A DNA stretch of 64,000 bases, from the NCBI RefSeq assembly GCF_963576615.1, contig NC_088708.1, forward strand, positions 29,829,191-29,893,190, in the 5' to 3' direction. The translations under genes and the position numbers were made by a program. The stretch comes from Watersipora subatra. Lineage: Eukaryota; Bryozoa; Gymnolaemata; Cheilostomatida; Watersiporidae. The first letter of the stretch is position 1; each line of letters starts with the position of its first letter. The notes beneath the pieces are model-generated. The model did no database searches and was not told the DNA's origin. It was given only the letters and a program-made list of their open reading frames with translations. Below are positions 49,147 through 61,195 of this stretch, one piece after another.

Positions 49147-49217
49147 GGGCTTGTCCGGGATTTGGACCCACGACCTCTCGCACCCTATGCGAGAATCATA
49201 CTCCAGACCAACAAGCC
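49147..49217 (-). pseudogene. tRNA-Pro-like, broken T-arm class
   Basis: Same version as 36,787. Confidence 0.75.
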
Positions 49218-49852
49218 AACTCCCAACTTTTTAGTTCGCCATGTTTAACTTCAAACCCGCCATATATGGAATGCCAAGATGTTTGAGTATCTGAAACCAG
49301 TTTTCATGTCATCTGAAATAGGTTTAATAGCTATATCGTTCCTTTACTAGTATATTATATGGAATATAGCTTGAGCCCTTTCCCATGTTTTAGACGAATC
49401 GATTTCACTATGAAATTGTTTTTTTTAAAAACATTTTCGATTTCATGTTGGTCGCACGCCTTGTATCTGCTTATGCTAACTTGTTGGATTATGTTGTCAG
49501 CAACATCATATATAAATATAAACTATAACTCGCAATGTTTGTCCTTTGTTTGTTGGTCCGTCGGCTCATGCTTCCAATTCAAGCGATTAAATTATAGCAT
49601 TACGTAGATTTGCAGATGGTCTGATTTCAGACCTCCAAGTCAGAATGACAGCGATCTAAACTATTGGACTACGATCGTTCAGCTGACCATAGTGGTGAAT
49701 GATTGTGATCATATTCACTACATCAATTAAAATACATTCTTGGGGCTAAGTCTTTAGGGTTAATGACATTTAAAACACTTGAGAATATTATTGAGCACGT
49801 ATTATCGTGCAATGCCAGGCATTAGTCCAGTAGAAAATAAAACTCAACCATT

Positions 49853-49924
49853 GGGCTTGTCCGGGATTTGAACCCGGGACCTCTCGCACCCAAAGCGAGA
49901 ATCATACCCCTAGACCAGCAAGCC
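49853..49924 (-). tRNA. tRNA-Pro(TGG), mild defect
   Basis: The last acceptor pair is C-A; otherwise consensus. It starts the run of 552-bp monomers. Confidence 0.7.
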
Positions 49925-50404
49925 TCCTTGTTAGGTTCTTCTAAATTTTCGATTCGCCAAAAACATTTTTCGGTTATGCAAACATTTTTTAATGCAGGGT
50001 TATTCCACTCAAAAATTTTCCATAATCGAAAATTGTTTCTAATTTACGAATTCTACTTTCAGTGTTAGCATTTCAAAATGTTAGGTTGCTGCTCATACTG
50101 ATATTCCTCCTTTTGAGCATGCCCTGTTCGACAGTTTTTCGGTTAAAGTCAGAAACTAGTTTTTATGTCACAGAGCACTGGTTTAACAGCAATATCGTTT
50201 ACTTACTAATTATTGTATTTAACAGACCCTGAGCACATACCATTATTTTGGCTATTTGACTTTACCCTGAAGTGGTTTTGTTCCATCAGTGCTTCTTAGT
50301 TTTCATGATCGATGGAATGCGCGTGTCTGCTTCTGATAACACTTTTTGATCATATTTTCATCAAACTCATCAAAAATGTAGGTCGATAACAAAATGCAGT
50401 CGCT

Positions 50405-50476
50405 GGGCTTGTCCGGGATTTGAACCCGGGACCTCTCGCACCCAAAGCGAGAATCATACCCCTAGACCAACAAGCC
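50405..50476 (-). tRNA. tRNA-Pro(TGG), consensus copy
   Basis: Consensus cloverleaf; 552-bp monomer. Confidence 0.93.
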
Positions 50477-50956
50477 TCCTTGTTAGGTTCTTCTAAATTT
50501 TCGATTCGCCAAAAACATTTTTCGGTTATGCAAACATTTTTTAATGCAGGGTTATTCCCCTCAAAAACTTTCCATTATCGAAAGTTGTTTCTAATTTACA
50601 AATTCTACTTTAATTGATGGCATTTCAAAATGTTAGATTGCCGCCCATACTGATATTCCTCCCTTTGAGCATGCCCTGTTCGACAGTTTTTGGGTCAAAG
50701 TCAGAAACTAGTTTTTATGTCACGGAGCACTTGTTTAACAGCAATATCGCTTACTTACTAATTATTGTATTTAACAGACCCTGAGCCCATACCGTTAGTT
50801 TGGCTATTTGACTTTACCCTGCATTGGTTTTATTCCATCAATGCTTTTTAGTTTTCAGGATCGATGAAATACTCGTATCTGCCTCTGAGAACAGTTTTTG
50901 TTCATATTTTCATCAAACTCATAGAAAATATATGTCGATAACAAAACGCAATCATT

Positions 50957-51028
50957 GGGCTTGTCTGGGATTTGAACCCGGGACCTCTCGCACCCAAAGC
51001 GAGAATCATACCCCTAGACCAACAAGCT
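50957..51028 (-). tRNA. tRNA-Pro(TGG), mild defects
   Basis: The first acceptor pair and one T-stem pair are mismatched; anticodon arm intact. Confidence 0.6.
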
Positions 51029-51508
51029 TCCTTGTCAGGTTCTTCTAAATTTTCGATTCGCCAAAAGGATTTTTCGGTTATGCAAACATTTTTTAATGCA
51101 GGGTTAATCAACTCAAAAATTTTCCATTATCGAAAGTTGTTTCTAATTTACGAGTTCTATTTTCAGTGTTAGCATTTCAAAATGTTAGATTGCCGCCCAT
51201 ACTGATATTCCTCCCTTTGAGCATGCCCTGTTCGACAGTTTTTCGGTTAAAGTCAGAAACTAGTTTTGGTGTCACGGAGCCCTTGTTTAACAGCAATATT
51301 GTTCACTTACTATTGATAGTGATTAACAGACCCTGAGCACGTACAATTATGTTGGCTATTTGACTTTACCCTGAATTGGTTTTATTCCATCAACGCTTCT
51401 TAGTTTTCATGATTGATGGAATACTCAAATCTGCCTCTGATAACAGTTTTTGTTCATATTATCATCAAACTCATAGAAAATATATGTCGATAACAAAACG
51501 CAATCATT

Positions 51509-51580
51509 GGGCTTTTCCGGGATTTGGACCCGGGACCTCTCGCACCCAAAGCGAGAATCATACCCCTAGACAAACAAGCC
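51509..51580 (-). pseudogene. tRNA-Pro(TGG), decayed
   Basis: An acceptor mismatch, a D-stem change and TTC to TCC in the T loop. Confidence 0.6.
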
Positions 51581-52060
51581 TCCTTGTCAGGTTCTTCTAA
51601 ATTTTCGATTCGCCAAAAGGATTTTTCGGTTATGCAAACATTTTTTAATGCAGGGTTAATCAACTCAAAAATTTTCCATTATCGAAAATTGTTTCTAATT
51701 TACGAATTCTACTTTCAGTGTTAGCATTTCAAAATGTTAGATTGCCGCCCATACTGATATTCCTCCCTTTGAGCATGCCCTGTTCGACAGTTTTTCGGTT
51801 AAAGTCAGAAACTAGTTTTGGTGTCACGGAGCCCTTGTTTAACAGCAATATTGTTCACTTACTATTGATAGTGATTAACAGACCCTGAGCACAAACAATT
51901 ATGTTGGCTATTTGACTTTACCCTGAATTGGTGTTATTCCATCAACGCTTTTCAGTTTTCATGATCGATGGAATACTCGTATCTGCCTCTGATAACAGTT
52001 TTTGTTCATATTTTCATCAAACTCATAGAAAATATATGTCGATAACAAAACGCAATCATT

Positions 52061-52132
52061 ACGCTTGTCCGGGATTTGAACCCGGGACCTCTCGCACCCA
52101 AAGCGAGAATCATACCCTTAGACCAACAAGCC
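52061..52132 (-). tRNA. tRNA-Pro(TGG), mild defect
   Basis: The first acceptor pair is G-G and the discriminator is T; the rest is consensus apart from one D-loop change. Confidence 0.6.
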
Positions 52133-52611
52133 TCCTTGTCAGGTTCTTCTAAATTTTCCATTCGCCAAAAAGTTTTTCGGTTATGCAAACATTTTTTAAT
52201 GCAGGGTTATTCCACTCAAAAATTTTCCATTATCGAAAATTGTTTCTAATTTACGAATTCTACTTACAGTGTTAGCATTTCAAAATGTTAGGTTGCCGCT
52301 CATACTGATATTCCTCCTTTTGAGCATGCCCTGTTCGACAGTTTTTCGGTTAAAGTCAGAAACTAGTTTTTATGTCACGGAGCACTTGTTTAACAGCAAT
52401 ATCGCTTACTTACTAATTATTGTATTTAACAGACCCTGAGCCCATACCGTTAGATTGGCTATTTGACTTTACCCTGCATTGGTTTTATTCCATCAACGCT
52501 TTTTAGTTTTCATGATCGATGAAATACTCGTATCTGCCTCTGAGAACAGTTTTTGTTCATATTTTCATCAAACTCATAGAAAATATATGTCGATAACAAA
52601 ACGCAATCATT

Positions 52612-52683
52612 ACGCTTGTCCGGGATTTGAACCCGGGACCTCTCGCACCCAAAGCGAGAATCATACCCCTAGACCAACAAGCC
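52612..52683 (-). tRNA. tRNA-Pro(TGG), mild defect
   Basis: Same acceptor-end change as the copy 551 bp to the left, so the change spread with the unit. Confidence 0.6.
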
Positions 52684-53162
52684 TCCTTGTCAGGTTCTTC
52701 TAAATTTTCGATTCGCCAAAAATTTTTTTCGGTTATGCAAACATTTTTTAATGCAGGGTTATTCCACTTAAAAATTTTCCATTATCGAAAATTGTTTCTA
52801 ATTTACGAATTCTACTTTCAGTGTTAGCATTTCAAAATGTTAGGTTGCCGCTCATACTGATATTCCTCCTTTTGAGCATGCCCTGTTCGACAGTTTTTCG
52901 GTTAAAGTCAGAAACTAGTTTTCATGTCACGGAGCACTGGTTTAACAGCAATATCGTTTAGTTACTAATTATTGTATTTAATAAACCCTGAGCACATACC
53001 ATTAATTTGGCTATTTGACTTTACCCTGAAGTGGTTTTGTTCCATCAGTGCTTTTTAGTTTTCATGATTGATGGAATACGCAAGTCTGCCTCTGATAGCA
53101 CTTTTTGATCATATGTTCATAAACTCATCCAAAATGTAGGTCGATAACAAAATGCAATCGTT

Positions 53163-53234
53163 GGGTTTGTCCGAGAATTGAACCGGGGACCTCTCACACC
53201 CTAAGCGAGAATCATACCCCTAGGCCATCAAGCC
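53163..53234 (-). pseudogene. tRNA-Pro(AGG), decayed
   Basis: Mismatches in the acceptor, T and anticodon stems. Confidence 0.7.
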
Positions 53235-53869
53235 AACTTCCAACTATATATTTCGCCTTGTTAACATCTACATCCCCATAAATGGCATGCCAAAAAGTTT
53301 GAATATCTGAAGCCAGTTTTCATGTCATCTGAAATAGGTTTAATAGCTATATCGTTCATTTACTAGTATATTATATGGAATATAGCATGAGCCCTTTCCC
53401 ATGTTTTAGACCAATCGATTTCACTATGAAATGGTTTTTTTTTAAAAACATTTTCGATGTCATGTTGGTCGCACGCCTTGTATCTGCCTATGCTAACTTG
53501 TTAGATTACGTTGTCAGCAACTTCATATATAAATATAAACTATAACTCGCAATGTTTGTCCTTTGTTTGTTGGTCTGTCGGCTCATGTTTCCAATTCAAG
53601 CGAATAAATTATAGCATTACGTAGATTTGCAGATGGTCTGATTTAAGACCTTCAGGTCTGAAGGACAGCGATCTAAACTATTGGACTACGATCATTCAAC
53701 TGACCATAGTGGTAAATGATTGTGATCATATTCATTACATCAATTAAAGTACATTCTTGGGGCTAAGTCTTTAGGGTTAATGACATTTGAAACACTTGAG
53801 AATATTATTGAGCATGTATTATCGTGCAATGCCAGGCATTAGTCTAGTAGAAAATAAAACCCAACCATT

Positions 53870-53941
53870 GGGCTTGTCCGGGATTTGAACCCGGAACCTC
53901 TCGCACCCAAAGCGAGAATCATACCCCTAGACCAACAAGCC
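53870..53941 (-). tRNA. tRNA-Pro(TGG)
   Basis: One variable-loop substitution; all stems pair. Confidence 0.87.
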
Positions 53942-54421
53942 TCCTTGTCAGGTTTTTCTAAATTTTCGATTCGCCAAAAACATTTTTCGGTTATGCAAAC
54001 ATTTTTTAATGCAGGGTTATTCTACTCAAAAATTTTCCATTATCGAAAGTTGTTTTTAATTTACGAATTCTACTTTCATTGATGGCATTTCAAAATGTTA
54101 GATTGCCGCCCATACTGATATTCCTCCCTTTGAGCATGCCCTGTTCGACAGTTTTTGGATCAAAGTCAGAAACTAGTTTTTATGTCACGGAGCACTTGTT
54201 TAACAGCAATATCGCTTACTCACTAATTATTGTATTTAACAGACCCTGAGCCCATACCGTTAGTTTGGCTATTTGACTTTACCCTGCATTGGTTTTATTC
54301 CATCAACGCTTTTTAGTTTTCATGATCGATGAAATATTCGTATCTGCCTCTGAGAACAGTTTTTGTTCATATTTTCATCAAACTCATAGAAAATATATGT
54401 CGATAACAAAACGCAATCATT

Positions 54422-54493
54422 GGGCTTGTCCGGGATTTGAACCTGGGACCTCTCGCACCCAAAGCGAGAATCATACCCCTAGACCAACAAGCC
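54422..54493 (-). tRNA. tRNA-Pro(TGG), mild defect
   Basis: One A-C mismatch in the T stem; otherwise consensus. Confidence 0.7.
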
Positions 54494-54972
54494 TCCTTGT
54501 TAGGTTCTTCTAAATTTTCGATTCGCCAAAAACATTTTTCGGTTATGCAAACATTTTTTAATGCAGGGTTATTCCACTCAAAAATTTTCCATTATCGAAA
54601 ATTGTTTCTAATTTACGAATTCTACTTTCAGTGTTAGCATTTCAAAATGTTAGGTTGCCGCTCATACTGATATTCCTCCTTTTGAGCATGCCCTGTTCGA
54701 CAGTTTTTCGGTTAAAGTCAGAAACTAGTTTTTATGTCACGGAGCACTGGCTTAACAGCAATATCGTTTACTTACTAATTATTGTATTTAACAGACCCTG
54801 AGCACATACCTTTATTTTGGCTATTTGACTTTACTCTGAAGTGGTTTTGTTCCATCAGTGCTTTTTAGTTTTCATGATCGATGGAATGCGCGTGTCTGCC
54901 TCTGATAACACTTTCTGATCATATGTTCATAAACTCATCGCAAATGTAGGGCGATAACAAAATGCAATCGCT

Positions 54973-55044
54973 GGGCTTGTCCGGGATTTGAACCCGGGAC
55001 CTCTCGCACCCTAAGCGAGAATCATTCCCCTAGACTAACAAGCC
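54973..55044 (-). tRNA. tRNA-Pro(AGG)
   Basis: All stems pair; base 9 is A, and the A box still fits its consensus. Confidence 0.85.
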
Positions 55045-55795
55045 GATTTCCTACTATTTATTTCGCCTTGTTAACGTTTAAATCCCCATAAATGGCATTC
55101 CAAAAAGTTTGAACATCTGAAACCCGTTTTCATGTCATCTGAAATAGGTTTAATGGCTATATCGTTCATTTACTAGTATATTATATAGAATATAGCATGA
55201 GCCCTTTCCCATGCTTTAGACCAATCGATTTCACTATGAAATGGTTTTTTTTTAAAACATTTTCGATTTCATGTTGGTCGCACGCCTTGTATCTGCCTAT
55301 GCTAACTTGTTGGATTATGTTGACAGCAACATCATATATAAATATAAACTATAACTCGCAATGTTTTTCCTTTGTTTGTTGGTCCGTCGGCTCATGTTTC
55401 CAATTCAAGCGATTAAATTATAGCATTACGTAGATTTGCAGATGGTCTGATTTCAGACCTCCAGGTCAGAATGACAGCGATCTAAACTTTTGGACTACGA
55501 TCGTCCAACTGACGATAGTGGTGAATGACTGTGATCATACTCATTACATCAATTAAAGTACATTTTTGTAGCTAAGTCTTTAGGGTTACACACGCTTGAA
55601 GCGCTTGATAATATTATTGAGCATACATTATCGCTACACTTAACAAATATAAAGCTAGCCCCAAATACGGCTATCGTTTTAGTAATGATTTAGAATACTA
55701 ACATAATAGGTGACTTACTCAAATTAATTTGGTAATTATTTTATTACCCGTGCAATGCCAGGCATTAGTCCAGTAGAAAACAAAACTCAACCATT

Positions 55796-55867
55796 GGGCT
55801 TGTCCGGGATTTGAACCCGGGACCTCTCGCACCCAAAGCGAGAATCATACCCCTAGACCAACAAGCC
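55796..55867 (-). tRNA. tRNA-Pro(TGG), consensus copy
   Basis: Consensus cloverleaf. Confidence 0.93.
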
Positions 55868-56346
55868 TCCTTGTTAGGTTCTTCTAAATTTTCGATTCGC
55901 CAAAAACATTTTTCGGTTATGCAAACATTTTTTAATGCAGGGTTATTCCACTCAAAAATTTTCCATTATCGAAAATTGTTTCTAATTTACGAATTCTACT
56001 TTCAGTGTTAGCATTTCAAAATGTTAGGTTGCCGCTCATACTGATATTCCTCCTTTTGAGCATGCCCTGTTCGACAGTTTTTCGGTTAAAGTCAGAAACT
56101 AGTTTTTATGTCACGGAGCACTGGCTTAACAGCAATATCGTTTACTTACTAATTATTGTATTTAACAGACCCTGAGCACATACCTTTATTTTGGCTATTT
56201 GACTTTACCCTGAAGTGGTTTTGTTCCATCAGTGCTTTTTAGTTTTCATGATCGATGGAATGCACGTGTCTGCCTCTGATAACACTTTTTGATCATATTT
56301 TCATAAACTCATGGAAACTATAAGTCGATAACAAAACGCAATCATT

Positions 56347-56418
56347 GGGCTTGTCCGAGATTTGGACCCACGACCTCTCGCACCCTATGCGAGAATCATA
56401 CCCCTAGACCAACAAGCC
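56347..56418 (-). pseudogene. tRNA-Pro-like hybrid (broken T arm, good D arm)
   Basis: The T arm and ATAGGGT loop of the broken class are joined to the intact D arm and 5' flank of the TGG class. Confidence 0.7.
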
Positions 56419-56898
56419 TCCTTGTTAGGTTCTTCTAAATTTTCGGATCGCCAAAAACATTTTTCAGTTATGCAAACATTTTTTAATTCACGGTTATTCC
56501 ACTCAAAAACTTTCCATTATCAAAAGTTGTTTCTAATTTACGAATTCTACTTTCATTGATGGCATTTCAAAATGTTAGGTTGCCGCTTATACTGATATTC
56601 CTTCCTTTGAGCATGCCCTGTTCGACAGTTTTTGGGTTAAAGTCAGAAACTAGTTTTTATGTCACGGAGCACTGGTTTAACAGCAATATCGTTTACTTAC
56701 TAATTATTGTATTTAACAGACCCTGAGCCCATACCTTTATTTTGGCTATTTGACTTTACCCTGAAGTGGTTTCATTCCATCAGTGCTTTTTAGTTTTCAT
56801 GATCGATGGAATACGCGTGTCTGCCTCTGATAACACTTTTATGATCATATTTTCATAAACTCATAGAAACTATAAGTCGATAACAAAACGCAATCATT

Positions 56899-56969
56899 GG
56901 GCTTGTCCGAGATTTGGACCCACGACCTCTCGCACCCTATGCGAGAATCATACTCCAGACCAACAAGCC
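56899..56969 (-). pseudogene. tRNA-Pro-like, broken T-arm class
   Basis: Matches the copy at 46,053, as part of a duplicated block. Confidence 0.75.
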
Positions 56970-57603
56970 AACTCCCAACTTTTTAGTTCGCCATGTTTAA
57001 ATCCAAACCCGCCATATATGGAATGCCAAGATGTTTGAGTATATGAAACAAATTTTCATGTCATCTGAAATAGGTTTAATAGCTATATCGTTCCTTTACT
57101 AGTATATTATATGGAATATAGCTTGAGCCCTTTCCCATGTTTTAGACAAATCGATTTCACTATGAAATTGTTTTTTTTAAAAACATTTTCGATTTCATGT
57201 TGGTCGCACGCCTTGTATCTGCTTATGCTAACTTGTTGGATTATGTTGTCAGCAACATTATATACGAATATAAACTGGAACTCGCAATGTTTGTCTTTGT
57301 TTGTTGGTCCATCGGCTCATGTTTCCAATTCAAACGATTAAGTTATAGCATTAGGTAAATTTGCAGATGGTCTGATTTTAGAACTCCAGGTCTGAAGGAC
57401 AGCGATCTAAACTATTGGACTACGATCGTTCAGCTGACCATAGTGGTGAATGATTGTGATCATATTCACTACATCAATTAAAATACATTCTTGGGGCTAA
57501 GTCTTTAGGGTTAATGACATTTAAAACACTTGAAAATATTATTGAGCACGTATTATCGTGCAATGCCAGGCATTAGTCTAGTAAAAAATAAAACTCAACC
57601 ATT

Positions 57604-57675
57604 GGGCTTGTCCGGGATTTGAACCCGGGACCTCCCGCACCCAAAGCGGGAGTCATACCCCTAGACCAACAAGCC
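57604..57675 (-). tRNA. tRNA-Pro(TGG), anticodon-stem variant
   Basis: Identical to the variant at 46,758, with the compensated anticodon-stem pair. Confidence 0.88.
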
Positions 57676-58162
57676 TCCTTGTCAGGTTCTTCTAAATTTT
57701 CGATTCGCCAAAAACATTTTTCGGTTATGCAAACATTTTTTAATGCAGGGTTATTCTACTCAAAATATTTCCATTATCGAAAGTTGTTTTTAATTTACGA
57801 GTTCTACTTTCATTGATGGCATTTCAAAATGTTAGATTGCCGCCCATACTGATATTCCTCCCTTTGAGCATGCCCTGATCGACAGTTTTTGGGTTAAAGT
57901 CAGAAACTAGTTTTTATGTCACGGAGCCCTTGTTTAACAGCAATATCGTTTACTTACTAATTATTGTATTTAACAGACCCTGAGCCCATACCTTTATTTT
58001 GGCTATTAATATTTTGACTTTACCCTGAAGTGGTTTTATTCCATCAACGCTTTTTAGCTTTAGTGATCGATGAAATACTCATTTCTGCCTCTGATACCTT
58101 CTTTTGATCATATTTTCATCAGACTCATAGAAACTATAAGTCGATAACAAAACGCAATCATT

Positions 58163-58233
58163 GGGCTTGTCCGGGATTTGGACCCACGACCTCTCGCACC
58201 CTAAGCGAGAATCATACTCCAGACCAACAAGCC
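58163..58233 (-). pseudogene. tRNA-Pro-like, broken T-arm class
   Basis: Anticodon loop TTAGGGT but the disrupted T arm and short D loop; another mixture of classes. Confidence 0.7.
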
Positions 58234-58592
58234 AACTCCCAACTTTTTAGTTCGCCATGTTTAAATCCAAACCCGCCATATATCGAATGCCAAGATGTTT
58301 GAGTATCTGAAACCAGTTTTCATGTCATCTGAAGTAGGTTTAATAGCTATATCGTTCATTTACTAGTATATTATATGGAATATAGCTTGAGCCCTTTCCC
58401 ATGTTTTAGACCAATCGGTTTCACTATGAAATGAGTTTTTTTAAACATTTTTGATTTCATGTTGGTCTGACGCCTTGTATCTGCCTATGCTAACTTTTTG
58501 GATTATGTTGTCAGCAACATCTACTATATAAACGGCAATGGTTGTGTGTGTGTGCATGCGAGCGTGTGTGTGTGATTGATTGTCCGCCTTAT

Positions 58593-58845
58593 AGAGTACC
58601 ATACTTTTAGGACTATTACCCGCTACTAGGTATCTAGGGCGCGTTAACGGGAATCGACGGTTAATACACGCATCTATACATAACCTACCTATTCATCGGT
58701 TTTACACAAAATACGTCACCTCCGGTTAGCGCGTGCCTCTTTACGGCGCCCAACGACATTGGTGCGTTCGGAACAGCTAAATTGCGGCCACGTGAAAAAG
58801 CACCGTTCTGAGTTCGGCAGCCTAAACAGCTATACAAATGTACTA
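58593..58845. mobile_element. decayed MITE nested in the Helitron
   Basis: TACCATACTTTTAGGACTAT and downstream CTAGGGCGCGTTAACGGGAA and AGCACCGTTCTGAGTT segments match, in the same order, the MITE at 3,683-4,082. The right end has eroded. Confidence 0.6.
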
Positions 58846-59710
58846 ATCATTAAATAAAATAAATTAATGAATAGTAATTTACATGCGATTAATATTTACT
58901 GCCAACGTGTACCGAGAAGGTCACACGAACGTTGATTTCTTGCGGTCACGGGAAAACGCAGTTCTCACCTACTACATTTCTATATAAAAAGGTAGGTATT
59001 TCTTAATCAATGTGGTATTGCCTATGAATTGCCACACTTCCACTACATAAACCTTTCACTTGCGTCCGTGTACAAATTTAGCTATCGGCCTACTGCCAGC
59101 CATTTTGCGATATTGCTTAATATGTATACGATATTTTTTCAATTTCAAACTCCATCTATACTGTTTGTTTTGGTTATATATTTCATTTTGGCAACATGTT
59201 AACAAGCACTGCTATACAAAAAATCGTTGTATCTATATTTTGTGCATTTTATTTATCTGTCATGTGTCATCAACATATGTAGTTATTTGTTTTTTAACTC
59301 GGACGCATTTAATGAACTCGCACAAAAAATCTTCGTTTTTAAGTTAGAAATTCTCGAACGAAGATTTAAAACTAAATTTTAGGCTAATTTTATAGAGAAA
59401 TCTTTAGACAACACTGTCACTTCATACAAGTTTTAAAAATCGTTGGTTATATTATCAACGAATAATAAAATTCAGTTACTAGCAATTGCTGTGAAAGTCG
59501 CAAAAATGTGTCTATGGCGGTCGACCATAGAAAACGCATGAGGGAGTCTACTTCAGTGTAAGGGTTGAAAATGTTGGATTTGCCACTGTTTGTGATAATA
59601 AACATGTTCATTTCCTTCCGCAGCTGAGTTACTTTTACTTTTTTTCAGCTACGAGAACTACAGAAACTACAGAACTCGCACGGGCACTCCGAGCCTGGCG
59701 ATAGGCAGCG

Positions 59711-60321
59711 GTGAGAAGAAAGCGAGCAGCGTATATTACAAAAAGCACACCATCTCATTCAATGTTAGAAATGCTTGAAGCAGTACGATGCCTTCCAAAA
59801 AGCCTATTGCCCAAACGCAAAAACAGATTGATCCCCATAGAGAGAGATCGAATTTGCGAAGCAGCAGCAAGACGAGCAGAAACTGCAGAGCAAACGCAGC
59901 TACGCCCACAACGGAACTGCTGCTGCAGCTGCTAGAAGAGCAGAAACCGCCGAACAAACATGGGTACATCGAGAGCAGGCCGGAATAGATGCTGCAGCCG
60001 CTAGAAGTGCAGAGACTACTAGACCGACCCCAGCAGTAACTCAAACGGCTCAGAGCAGCCGCTACATCGGCCAGACGTGCAGAAACCTCCGAGCGGATGC
60101 AGCGGCGACAAGAACATGATGCACTAGCTACAACAGCTGCTCACCGAGCTGAATTTTCGGAGCGGATGAAACGGCGACAACAGCGAGATGCACTAACTAC
60201 AGCAGCTGCTACCAGGCGCCGTGTATGGACAGAAAACTTCACGCTAGACTACAGTCATGCAACACAGTATAGGGTTGAATTTTTTTTATGGGACGAATGT
60301 CCAAAAATGCTCCAGATGTAA
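59711..60321 (+). pseudogene. Helitron Rep N-terminal region, fragment
   Basis: Frames at 59,711-59,935 and 60,097-60,321 encode arginine- and alanine-rich repeats of the RRxRDAxxxAAxRAExxEQ type (AAARRAETAEQT, AERMKRRQQRDALTTAAA-like), typical of the N-terminal part of many animal Helitron proteins. The two pieces are in different frames with stops between. The sequence then runs WTENFTLDYSHATQYRVEFF and stops near the element's 3' region, so Rep and helicase are absent. Confidence 0.65.
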
Positions 60322-61123
60322 TGCCTTACGTTGAAAAGGCAAGAGGCCATATATGTAGTTTATATAGTAGATTTTATTAATAATAAATTTTATCAACAAC
60401 CGCATTACTGCTGCACAGTTTGTATATGCCATGTCAAAACACAGGCTATAGAGGAAGAACTGGTGAGTCATGATTAGTGTTTCAAGCATGCAGAAGTCTC
60501 AATTCAATAAAAGCTGGCGATAGCAAAGCAGTGCAACAGCAAAATATTTTCTAGAATTTTTTAGTATATGTAAAACTTTTCTATACTGCCAGTTTGAACG
60601 GCGTCAGTTTGCCTAGCAATGTCGATTTCATTATCAGTTCTGTGTACAAAATTAGGACAATGACGATTTGAGTAGTTCGAGACTGATGCATTGTATACTA
60701 GCTGTAAAACACATTGCATATCTCCAATGGGCTCTCCAAAATTATTGACATCTACAACTGCATATGTGTATGCAGTCAGATCAGCACAAAAATTTCAGTA
60801 GATTGCATATTTGGAGTTGTTTTACGGTATAAAAGACAACTCTCAATAAAACTATTGCTTTACGTAAATCTGTTCCCGAACACGGGTAATGCAGCTAGTC
60901 ATATATAAATATAAACTATAACTCGCAATGTTTGTCCTTTGTTTGCTGGTCCATGTGTCCAGTTATAGCGATTAAATTATAGCATTAGGTAGCTTTGCAG
61001 ATGGTCTGGTTTTAGACCCCCAGGTCTGAAGGACAGCGATCTAAACTATTGGACTACGATCGTTCAACTGACCATTGTGATGAATGATTGTGATCATTTT
61101 CACTACATCAAAATGCAATCATT

Positions 61124-61195
61124 GGGCTTGTCCGGGATTTGAACCCAAGACCTATCACACCCTAAGCGAGAATCATACCCCTAGACCAACAAGCT
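61124..61195 (-). pseudogene. tRNA-Pro(AGG), decayed
   Basis: Several stem mismatches, including the anticodon stem and first acceptor base. Confidence 0.65.

Larger units (their letters stand above)
49853..53162 (-). repeat. run of 552-bp TGG monomer units
   Basis: TGG copies at 49,853, 50,405, 50,957, 51,509, 52,061 and 52,612 are spaced 552, 552, 552, 552 and 551 bp, without AGG units between them. Confidence 0.9.
56791..57941. repeat. duplicated block, copy 2
   Basis: Counterpart of 45,945-47,095, including distinctive variants such as CTTTTATGATCAT and the CCCGC/GCGGG anticodon stem. Confidence 0.85.
58520..60898 (+). mobile_element. Helitron, internally deleted, inserted in the tRNA array
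   Basis: It starts TCTACTATATAAACGG and ends ...GGTAATGCAGCTAG. The host A (58519) and T (60899) flank it, the canonical Helitron A^T target. A CCCG-AACA-CGGG hairpin lies about 10 bp before the CTAG end. Other array units read straight across the site (AGCAACATCATATATAAA), giving the empty allele. It keeps the 5' region, an arginine-rich N-terminal coding segment and the 3' region, and lacks Rep and helicase. It is the same family as 26,964-28,801. A decayed MITE is nested near its start. Confidence 0.93.

Noticed and set aside
35756-57341. Recurrent 74-123-codon plus-strand frames containing SPFPCFRPIDFTMK
   Set aside because: They recur because the spacer recurs. They lack consistent starts and ends, vary by frameshift between units and show no domain.
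36253-57816. Recurrent 65-66-codon plus-strand open frames beginning NPGPLAPKARIIPLDQQAS
   Set aside because: These are the antisense of the tRNA-Pro genes and their flanks. The conserved part is exactly the tRNA, so they are not proteins.
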